Source: an uncultured Lactobacillaceae bacterium (GTDB lineage Bacteria; Bacillota; Bacilli; Lactobacillales; Lactobacillaceae). Taken from it: a stretch of 39,275 nucleotides of DNA. Below, one piece after another: positions 32,829 to 39,275 of this stretch. The stretch's first letter is position 1; each line of letters starts with the position of its first letter. The position numbers were made by a program, and so were the translations under genes. A model generated the notes under the pieces. It ran no database searches. It was given only the letters and a program-made list of their open reading frames with translations, and had not been told where the DNA came from. The stretch covers positions 1 to 39,275 of the forward strand of contig CAKQCC010000001.1 of assembly GCA_934216625.1 (NCBI GenBank), given 5' to 3'.

Positions 32829-35000
32829 TTATTTAATCTTCAGCGTCATGGCGTTCACCGCCACCACAACGGTACTGAGTGACATGACAATGGCGCCAAT
32901 CGTTGGGGTAATGATGATCCCGGCAAATGCCAAAATTCCGGCGGCTAACGGAATGGCGATAATGTTGTAGCCAGCACCCCACCAGAGATTTTCAATCATC
33001 TTGGTGTTCGAGTGCCGAGCTAGCTTAATCAAGTTGATCACGTCGCGCGGATCACTGTTGACTAACACCACGTCAGCCGAATCAATCGCCACGTCGGTTC
33101 CGGAACCAATCGCGATGCCCAGGTTAGCTTTGGCTAAACTCGGTGCGTCGTTAATCCCGTCCCCGATGAACATCACGTGACCGCGCTGCTGGTACTTGGC
33201 AACCAGCTTCTGCTTATCTTCGGGCAGCAAACCGGCTTCAAAATGCTGAATACCCAGGTCATTAGCAACCTTCTTGGCGGCCGCTTGATTATCACCGGTC
33301 AGCATCACGGGAACGATGTCGTGCTGCTTCATGAACTGAACCATGACTTTCGAACCCGGCTTGATCTGATCACCTTCGGCCACGATCCCGATTAGTTGAC
33401 CGGCCCGAATCAGGAAGCTAACCGAATTTCCGCGGGACGCCAGCTGATTAAATTGATGCCGATCGTAATTAATCGAATGAGCGTCCAAATACTTTTTAGC
33501 CACGATCCGGTAGTTGTGACCGTTAATCCATCCCGACAAACCGACGCCGGTCAACTGCTGAACGTGACGGGCAGAATCCGGCTGCAAGTGCAGCTGACGC
33601 GCTCGGTCAACAATTCCGGTCGCCAGCGGATGACTCGAGTCCTTTTCAATTCCGGCCAAGATCTGCAAAACCTTCTGGTCACTAAATTGATCGTTAAGGC
33701 TCTTGACCGCGTTAACCTTGAATTTACCCTGCGTCAACGTTCCGGTCTTGTCCATTAACGCGTAATTAATTTTGCGGATCCCTTCTAGCGCGTTCCGGTT
33801 GCGAATTAATAAGCCGTGGGTTGCCGCCAGTGAAGTGGTCCTGGACACCACTAACGGCACCGCCAGGCCTAAAGCGTGCGGGCAGGCAATCACCAGTGCG
33901 GAAACCGCCATCATCACGGCGTAGGTCACGCTGTGGGCCATGGTCCAGCCGATAAACGCGATTATCGCGGCGGCTAAAGCCGCGTAAAATAGGTAGCCGG
34001 AAACCCGGTCGGCCAGGTTTTCTTCGTGAGACTTGTGTGACTGGGCGCTCGAAACCAGTTTCATGACTTTCGCGAGGTAGCCGGATTTTCCGGTGCCGGT
34101 TACCTTGACTTTAATCGTGCCTTCGTCGTTATTGGCACCACCGATGACCTTTGCGCCGGCTTTTTTGTTAACTCGCCGGGATTCACCGGTCACCAGTGAT
34201 TCGTTGACCAAACTCTTGCCGCTCTTGACTACTCCGTCGGCCGGGATCTTCTCACCGGCCTTAATCAAAATCAAGTTGCCGGACTTTAATTGACTGACCT
34301 TGACGTCGTGAACCTGACCGTTTTGGATCAAATGCGCTTGGTCGGGCAGGAGCTGGGCCAGTTTTTTGACAGCTGAACCGGCGTTCATGATGGTGTCCAT
34401 TTCAATCCAGTGACCCAGCAGCATGATCACGATTAGCGTCGAGAGTTCCCAGAAGAAATCGTTGACGCGCGGGGTCACCGCGAAAATCTGGTTGGCAATG
34501 ACGGCATAAACACTGTATAGGTAAGCCACCGAAATGCCGAGGGCGATCAGTGACATCATCGCCGGCTGCTTGCTGGCGAGCTCGCCACGGGCCCCGTTAA
34601 AGAACGGCTGGCCACCGTAGAAGAACAGGATTGAAGCTAGAAGCGCCACGACCCAGCTTGAACCGGGGAACGTGATTTGAAACGGCAGCTTCATACCCAT
34701 GAACGGTGACAGGAAAAGAATGGGGATCATCAGAATTAACGAAACCCAGAACTTTTGTTTTAAGTTGCCCATGTTCATCATGTGGCCACCGTGCATCATC
34801 ATTGAGCCGGAACCCATTGACATTCCGGACATGTTCATTGAACCTGACGAATGACCCATATTCATTGAGCCGTGATCCATCTTCATCCCGGACATTGAGC
34901 CTTTTTGATTATCAGAATGCTTCATTGACATCCCGGACATCGAGCCTTTTCCAGAACGCATCTTCATTCCGTTCATTCTCTGGTTATCTTTCATTTTCAC
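32829..35000 (-). CDS. copB: Copper-type P1B ATPase (CopB-like)
   Basis: A heavy-metal-transporting ATPase of 723 residues. The first ~75 are Met/His/Ser-rich ([24 protein letters not shown]), a metal-binding head typical of CopB, not the CxxC ferredoxin-like domain of CopA. The transmembrane ion motif is 'ACPHALG' (CPH, P1B-3 type). The phosphorylation site is 'DKTGTLTQG', with 'TGES' in the actuator domain, 'SSHPLA' (the HP motif) and '[13 protein letters not shown]' in the ATP domain. It should export Cu(I)/Cu(II) or Ag(I) from the cytoplasm. The start is GTG at 34998-35000 with AAAGGAGG nine bases upstream. It overlaps the copY 3' end by 17 bases, so regulator and pump are coupled. Confidence 0.93.
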   Translation of the reverse strand: MKMKDNQRMNGMKMRSGKGSMSGMSMKHSDNQKGSMSGMKMDHGSMNMGHSSGSMNMSGMSMGSGSMMMHGGHMMNMGNLKQKFWVSLILMIPILFLSPFMGMKLPFQITFPGSSWVVALLASILFFYGGQPFFNGARGELASKQPAMMSLIALGISVAYLYSVYAVIANQIFAVTPRVNDFFWELSTLIVIMLLGHWIEMDTIMNAGSAVKKLAQLLPDQAHLIQNGQVHDVKVSQLKSGNLILIKAGEKIPADGVVKSGKSLVNESLVTGESRRVNKKAGAKVIGGANNDEGTIKVKVTGTGKSGYLAKVMKLVSSAQSHKSHEENLADRVSGYLFYAALAAAIIAFIGWTMAHSVTYAVMMAVSALVIACPHALGLAVPLVVSRTTSLAATHGLLIRNRNALEGIRKINYALMDKTGTLTQGKFKVNAVKSLNDQFSDQKVLQILAGIEKDSSHPLATGIVDRARQLHLQPDSARHVQQLTGVGLSGWINGHNYRIVAKKYLDAHSINYDRHQFNQLASRGNSVSFLIRAGQLIGIVAEGDQIKPGSKVMVQFMKQHDIVPVMLTGDNQAAAKKVANDLGIQHFEAGLLPEDKQKLVAKYQQRGHVMFIGDGINDAPSLAKANLGIAIGSGTDVAIDSADVVLVNSDPRDVINLIKLARHSNTKMIENLWWGAGYNIIAIPLAAGILAFAGIIITPTIGAIVMSLSTVVVAVNAMTLKIK

Positions 35001-35433
35001 GGCAGTTAACCTCCTTTTGAGAATCTAAACTCAAGCAATTACATTTCACGCGCCGCGGCGCGTTCGGTTCCTGATCACGCAGCGTTCGAATCAGCGTTTG
35101 AACGTCGCCGCGACTAATCACGATTTGTTTCAGTAAACTATTAATGGCTCGCCCGGCGTGCATCGGGCAGATGTTCTTGAACAACGCTAGCGTCGCGTCG
35201 TTAGCGGCCTGCTGCTCATCGACGTTGGCCGAATAAACGTAGCGGTTCTTGACCAGTTTCCCGTTTAAGATTTTCTTCTTGCGGAGCCGCATCAGCAAGG
35301 TTTTGACCGTTGACGCTCGCCACTGGTGCTGGCGATTCAAGATCTTAATCAGCTGCCGGCTGGTGCACTTCTTCAGCGTCCAGACGATTCGCATGACTTG
35401 CCACTCGGCACCCGAAATGCCGATCGTTTGCAT
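34984..35433 (-). CDS. copY: CopY/BlaI-family copper-responsive repressor
   Basis: A winged-helix repressor of 149 residues (CopY/TcrY length 145-150). The N-terminal DNA-binding domain reads 'ISGAEWQVMRIVWTLKKCTS' with the recognition region 'HQWRASTVKTLLMRLRKKKI'. The C-terminal metal site is odd: CopY usually ends with CxCxxxxCxC, here there is CNC, ten residues, then a single Cys (CNCLSLDSQKEVNC), so the Zn/Cu site may be altered. I start at ATG 35431-35433 with AAGGA upstream; the longer open frame runs through the promoter and both cop boxes. In the family, Zn-CopY binds TACAnnTGTA and Cu(I) releases it; two such boxes precede this gene. Confidence 0.92.
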   Translation of the reverse strand: MQTIGISGAEWQVMRIVWTLKKCTSRQLIKILNRQHQWRASTVKTLLMRLRKKKILNGKLVKNRYVYSANVDEQQAANDATLALFKNICPMHAGRAINSLLKQIVISRGDVQTLIRTLRDQEPNAPRRVKCNCLSLDSQKEVNCRENER

Positions 35434-35459
35434 AGTGATTCCTTCTTTAAATTTAAGTT

Positions 35460-35469
35460 TACATTTGTA
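35460..35469. promoter_or_regulatory. Cop box 2 (CopY operator)
   Basis: TACATTTGTA, a perfect TACAnnTGTA, 26 bases upstream of the copY ATG; extended match TTTACAttTGTAGACA shared with cop box 1. Confidence 0.85.
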
Positions 35470-35524
35470 GACAAAGTCCTTAAATAAAAAAGAGTTTTGG
35501 TTTCTTAACTTCATTTCAATTAGA

Positions 35525-35553
35525 AGTTTACAAGTGTAGACACAAAATGTCAA
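35525..35553 (-). promoter_or_regulatory. copY-copB promoter with cop box 1
   Basis: On the minus strand TTGACA (35553-35548), a 17-base spacer and TAAACT (35530-35525). Cop box 1, TACAAGTGTA at 35529-35538, overlaps the -10 element and would block RNA polymerase when CopY is bound. The -35 lies directly behind the DUF1275 stop codon. Confidence 0.85.
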
Positions 35554-35554
35554 A

Positions 35555-36208
35555 TCATTTAGTTCGCCAACTTAGGATTTCGATTACCAACAAGAAAAGG
35601 ATCGGGACCGCCAACGACCAATTATTCAAGTAACCAACGCTGAAGCCGGTGACGATCGCACCCGCCAAAAAGCCAATCAGCATTTGCAGGTTAATCAACG
35701 CCCGGCGCGTGGCTGGTGAATAGTGACTAAGCAGCCCGGTGTAGCCAAAATCGGCGACCTTCCGCAAGTGACCGGTCATCATTAAAGACGTAAACGGGTT
35801 GCCGGCCACCTGGCGAAACTCCTGCAGCTGAGATGCCGCGGCCAGCGCCATGATTCCGTTGACCCAGAAATCATTCCGAAAGCAAGCCACTTCGGCCGCT
35901 ACCGCCAGCAGCAGCATTTCCACGATTAAGATTATTCGTTCCAAGCGGCCCGGCAGCTGACCAGAATGTTCCTGAATCAGCCGGGTGATCACGACCCCGA
36001 TAAAAAACATCGTGACCGTGAAAGCGTAGCGCAGGATTTCTTCCGGGTTCAGCTGGTCGAATTTGGTGCCGAGCAGGATTAAGTTTCCGGTTTGTAACCC
36101 CGCAAAGACGTGGCCGTGCAGCAAGTATGACGAAGCATCAATGCCGCCCGCGGCCGCACAGAGCAAGTCGCCAATCAGCGGCGTGTCAAACGGATGGTGT
36201 TGTCGCAT
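35555..36208 (-). CDS. DUF1275 (YoaK-like) membrane protein
   Basis: A polytopic membrane protein of 217 residues with about six helices. Family features are 'AAGGIDASSYLLHGHVFAGL' at residues 14-33, 'QTGNLILLG', and 'NPFTSLMMTGHLRKVADF' in the middle. Function unknown. ATG with AAGGGA eight bases upstream. It lies upstream of copY on the same strand, but copY has its own TTGACA promoter, so a functional link to copper is not shown. It is separated from giant gene C by a terminator. Confidence 0.88.
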   Translation of the reverse strand: MRQHHPFDTPLIGDLLCAAAGGIDASSYLLHGHVFAGLQTGNLILLGTKFDQLNPEEILRYAFTVTMFFIGVVITRLIQEHSGQLPGRLERIILIVEMLLLAVAAEVACFRNDFWVNGIMALAAASQLQEFRQVAGNPFTSLMMTGHLRKVADFGYTGLLSHYSPATRRALINLQMLIGFLAGAIVTGFSVGYLNNWSLAVPILFLLVIEILSWRTK

Positions 36209-36237
36209 GTTATCATTCCCTTAACGTTACCCAAAAC

Positions 36238-36276
36238 AAAAAGCCGCTAGTCACCACAACTGACGGCTTTTTCGTT
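36238..36276. terminator. Terminator of giant protein C
   Basis: AAAAAGCCG (36238-36246) and CGGCTTTTT (36264-36272) pair, with an inner TCA/TGA pairing. On the minus strand TTTTTGTTTT follows. Confidence 0.85.
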
Positions 36277-36328
36277 AAATTTTGTTTTTACTTCACAATT
36301 AATTATGTCGATTTGATGGTTTCACCGG

Positions 36329-39275
36329 TTAATGGTTATCATCATCAGGTCTAACCACTTTTTTGACGTGAACCGGCATCACGGTCTGACCTACTCGCGG
36401 CAGGTTCAGGTTCAAGCGATCGCCCAATAACTGACGAGGTGAAGACACGGCCGGTGATGACGGATTAGCTGGGTTGTTCCAGTTATCAGTCTTCACGATG
36501 TTGCCGTTACCATCAACGTTGACTGGGTTCTGACCGCTATTCTGGCCTTCACCAGCTTCATCGTTCAAGTAACTTTGTTCAGTCAGATCATCGAAACTGG
36601 TTCCCGTGTAGAAGGCACCTCGTTGTTCCTTTCGTTCAACTAGTCCGGAACCTAGATCATGGCTCGGGCTCGGGTTGAAGCGACCGTCTCGCGCAGTCGC
36701 GTTCGGCTTCATGTAGTTATGATCGTAACCTTCCAGGATGATCGGCTTAAAGACTTCACCCGGAACCCGGTTCAAAGTCCAACCGGTCGTGTCAAGGAAG
36801 TGCTTAACATCATTATTCTTATCAGGAACGATCTTCATGCCCTGGTAACCTTCGGCAATTACCGATTCAATATCGCTATCGGACATACCTGAACTGCTGT
36901 TTTGCCGGTTGAACTGGTCCTTTCCTGTCGAATCAGACGCTTTCATACCGTCAGCAGCATTGCGCTTGTACATCGTGCCCCGATAATTAATGATGACGTT
37001 CGACGGCGTGTACATGAACTGACCAGCGTCGGTGTTGTTATTCACGTTTACGATCTGGTAATTGCCGTTCGCGTCCTCAACGATCTTGTACTTGATCGGC
37101 TGGTAAACGTCGTTCGGTTTCCGCATGATTGAATCATCATACAGGTCATTTTCTTGCCCGTTCTTATCGGTGTAACCTTGGGAACAAGCGTAATTAACGA
37201 TCGCCTGCCGAATGTTCTTGTTGCTCAACGTGTAAGTCTTGTTCAGTTCATCATTGTTAGGGGTCAAATCAACGGAAACCGGAATGTCGGCATAGTTCAA
37301 TTGACGGCCGCCATCGTTGCTCATCACGTTAGCGCGAATGTAGAACTTGGCTTGAATGGCCCGAACGTTACTGCTCGGGATCCAGCCGTTAATTCCCGGA
37401 ATCCCGTTTTTATCAGCCGGATTGTTCGGATCGACATGCTGGTAATTCGGGCTCGGAATGATGTTCTGGTGCTGATTAATGTTCGGGTGTTCAGCATCAT
37501 TGGGCTGGTCATTCGGTACTTGACCATGGCCAGGAATGTACGGGAAGTTACTAATACTAACCGGATTATGCGGATTGAAATTCGGGTTAACCGACCCGTT
37601 TGGTACGTAATGGTTCAAATTCTGCGGATCGTTCTGATCAGCAGGATTACTGCCGCTGCCCTGTTTGGATACGTAAATGTAGGCCTGACCGTTAGTTGAA
37701 TTCGGCAAAACGAAGTATTGCACGTTCCGTTTTCCGTTGTTAATGATCTGGGCGCCGGCGTTCGCTGCACCCTGGTCAGTATCCAGAGTCATGTAGCCGT
37801 CATTCTTCAACTGGGACAAAGCTGAATTATCCAAATCACGTTCGTAATCGGATTGAGAGTAATACTCGTCTTTGCCAACGAAGTCATCGTTCTTGACGGT
37901 CGGGTCATAAAACAATTTGACACCGGAATCATGGGTCTGACCAGTTCCCGGATTATACTCGATGAAGTGCAGAGCCACTTTCGACTGCGTCCAGTTTAAG
38001 TACGATTCCTTGTGATTCAAGTTATGATTAGATTCATAATCATCCGGTACAAACTGACCGCCAGCGTCAAAAGTACCGTGGGCTGACTCACCATCGGCGG
38101 TTGGGATATAATCCGGTTTCAAATCACTCGGGTTCGGTACTAACCAGTGGAAGCGCGCCGGAACGTGCTGTGACGACTGATCCATGTACGGCATCAGTAA
38201 GGCCGAATCACCGTTATAAATCGGGTTCTTACTGGTGGTGTTCGAATCACTAACGCCGTTCGGCAGGACAAAGTGACCTTGGCTAGACTTGAACGGTACC
38301 CCACCATTGTTCAGGTCATCAACTGAATCACTGGCCGTGAACTGTTTGACTTGCTGGTTACCGTTATTTTGAGCAATTTGAGCGGTCTGGACGCTATTAT
38401 CCGCATTATTCTTAGTGCTCGGCACTTTCGTATCGAAAATGACGGCATTATCACTGCTGTCTTTCTGATAAGCTTGCCAGCCGTTCGGTGAGTAATCAAC
38501 TTTCGGACTCACGAAACCTTCACTGTTCAAGACGTCGGAAGCTTGCTGCGGAGTATTGTATTTACCATCGTTATTGGTTGATTGGGCAAAATTTTTGAAG
38601 TCAGAAACGTTGTTTTGCACGTCGTTGCCGCTGACGGCCTCACCTTTGTAATGGCCATTCGCGTCGCTGTTCCACTTTACCACGTGGCCAAAATTAGCAC
38701 TGGCGCCGTTAACATTCACCGGGTTACCACCATTCTGATTAGCATCAATCAAATCACCGTCAATGTTCGTGTAGAACACTTTGGCGTTCAGCATCTGGTG
38801 GTAGTAGAAATGCAGACTAAGTGGATTCTTAGGGTTAGATCCGTCGTTAGACTTAGTCTTCTGGTTCCACTTAATCTCGCTCGTAACGAAATCAGCGTGA
38901 TCGTCGTGCGGATCATTGTTGATTGAATTCGGTTGTTCAGTCTTGTGACCCACGATCGTAGCGACATCGCTCATCTTGCTCGGGCTGAAACCGACGTACA
39001 GGTCAATCCGGTTATCGCTTTGGTTCGAATCACCATTCTTGTTCAGAGTAGCCGGGTTCGCGAACCTAATGTACAGATCGTTCGGGTTTTCGTCATCACT
39101 GTATTTATTATTGGTGACGTCAGAATTTTGCCCGTATTCCTGATAATTCCGGTTGCCAAAGAACTTGTCAGTGATGTAATTATGCATCCACTGGCCATTG
39201 CTGCCGTTCAGCTCAACGTGATAGGTATCATCAACGTAGATCGGGTGACTATCGGTGGTCGAAGCAGTATTATTA
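36329..39275 (-). CDS. Giant surface protein C, N-terminal part outside window
   Basis: The frame is open without a stop from 36329 to the window edge, giving 981 visible residues; a start at the internal Met (39187) is not real because the upstream residues (YHVELNGSNGQWMHNYITDK) align with A 'YNLSLNEPWMQNYI' and B. It matches the C-terminal halves of A and B: 'DDFVGKDEYYSQSDYE', 'NIIPSPNYQHVDPNNPADKN', 'YTPSNVIINYRGTMYKRNAA', 'IESVIAEGYQGMKIVP'. It differs in two ways: no mini-module, and it ends shortly after 'SSPAVSSPRQLL' with VHVKKVVRPDDDNH, lacking the ~80-residue basic C-terminal domain of A and B. Whether C is wall-bound is therefore uncertain. Confidence 0.85.
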   Translation of the reverse strand, partial: NNTASTTDSHPIYVDDTYHVELNGSNGQWMHNYITDKFFGNRNYQEYGQNSDVTNNKYSDDENPNDLYIRFANPATLNKNGDSNQSDNRIDLYVGFSPSKMSDVATIVGHKTEQPNSINNDPHDDHADFVTSEIKWNQKTKSNDGSNPKNPLSLHFYYHQMLNAKVFYTNIDGDLIDANQNGGNPVNVNGASANFGHVVKWNSDANGHYKGEAVSGNDVQNNVSDFKNFAQSTNNDGKYNTPQQASDVLNSEGFVSPKVDYSPNGWQAYQKDSSDNAVIFDTKVPSTKNNADNSVQTAQIAQNNGNQQVKQFTASDSVDDLNNGGVPFKSSQGHFVLPNGVSDSNTTSKNPIYNGDSALLMPYMDQSSQHVPARFHWLVPNPSDLKPDYIPTADGESAHGTFDAGGQFVPDDYESNHNLNHKESYLNWTQSKVALHFIEYNPGTGQTHDSGVKLFYDPTVKNDDFVGKDEYYSQSDYERDLDNSALSQLKNDGYMTLDTDQGAANAGAQIINNGKRNVQYFVLPNSTNGQAYIYVSKQGSGSNPADQNDPQNLNHYVPNGSVNPNFNPHNPVSISNFPYIPGHGQVPNDQPNDAEHPNINQHQNIIPSPNYQHVDPNNPADKNGIPGINGWIPSSNVRAIQAKFYIRANVMSNDGGRQLNYADIPVSVDLTPNNDELNKTYTLSNKNIRQAIVNYACSQGYTDKNGQENDLYDDSIMRKPNDVYQPIKYKIVEDANGNYQIVNVNNNTDAGQFMYTPSNVIINYRGTMYKRNAADGMKASDSTGKDQFNRQNSSSGMSDSDIESVIAEGYQGMKIVPDKNNDVKHFLDTTGWTLNRVPGEVFKPIILEGYDHNYMKPNATARDGRFNPSPSHDLGSGLVERKEQRGAFYTGTSFDDLTEQSYLNDEAGEGQNSGQNPVNVDGNGNIVKTDNWNNPANPSSPAVSSPRQLLGDRLNLNLPRVGQTVMPVHVKKVVRPDDDNH

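Noticed and set aside
35434..35553. N-terminal extension of CopY by 40 residues
   Set aside because: It would translate both cop boxes and the -10 region; ATG 35433 has an SD and gives normal CopY length.
37154..37699. Plus-strand open frames of 160-181 aa opposite A, B and C (for example 19816-20298, 26127-26666, 37154-37699)
   Set aside because: They recur because the sense proteins are paralogous and Asn/Asp/Pro-rich, giving Val/Ile/Arg-rich antisense translations. No start signals and no recognisable domain.
18109..39275. LPXTG sortase anchors at the ends of the giant proteins
   Set aside because: The C-termini of A, B and C are basic or acidic hydrophilic tails with no LPXTG, no hydrophobic span and no matching charged tail.
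1..39275. tRNA or rRNA genes, CRISPR arrays, insertion sequences, prophage
   Set aside because: No cloverleaf with TTCRANY arm, no regularly spaced direct repeats, and no transposase, integrase or phage protein motifs were found in either strand.

Overview
The window reads as a chromosomal segment of a low-to-mid GC lactic acid bacterium of the family Lactobacillaceae. The evidence is the gene order rsmG-parA-parB-DUF951-ychF-DUF1129, a malolactic enzyme, a CopY/CopB copper cassette, lactobacillus-type Shine-Dalgarno sites, and very large Asn/Asp/Ser-rich surface proteins with a variant KxYKxGKxW signal peptide. Genus and species cannot be fixed by reading alone. No tRNA, rRNA, insertion sequence, CRISPR array or prophage gene was seen.

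Left part (1-10.3 kb) is mostly housekeeping on the minus strand: the start of an MFS drug exporter behind a possible TetR-type operator, phosphoglycerate mutase gpmA, a two-gene unit of a membrane-anchored helical-repeat protein plus an AI-2E-family transporter, the divergent cyclopropane-fatty-acid synthase cfa, and one long operon running rsmG-parA-parB-DUF951-ychF-DUF1129-azlC-azlD.

Middle part (10.3-18.1 kb) holds the best regulatory find. A NhaC-family antiporter gene sits behind a strong promoter, a 27-residue leader ORF rich in Tyr codons, and five hairpins that are mutually exclusive in sequence and end in an intrinsic terminator. The arrangement has the logic of ribosome-mediated attenuation by charged tRNA-Tyr, so the transporter may move tyrosine. 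Convergent to it lies an operon of malolactic enzyme and a shortened phosphopentomutase homologue that has lost its cap domain and most recognisable catalytic and metal-binding motifs, i.e. a likely pseudoenzyme. A GDSL hydrolase with an odd 350-bp leader and an MMPL exporter with a long Ala/Lys-rich loop follow.

Right part (18.1-39.3 kb) is a surface-protein region. Three paralogous giant secreted proteins lie on the minus strand: A (2146 aa), B (2426 aa) and C (cut by the window edge, 981 aa visible). They share BspA-like (DUF285-type) segments (A, B), MucBP-like repeats (A, B) and a long conserved C-terminal half (A, B, C), and carry no LPXTG motif. Between B and C sit a two-gene operon of unknown small proteins, a copper operon (copY-copB with two cop boxes) and a DUF1275 membrane protein. 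Two genes in the window have N-termini and Shine-Dalgarno sites that make sense only with ATC or ATT start codons.
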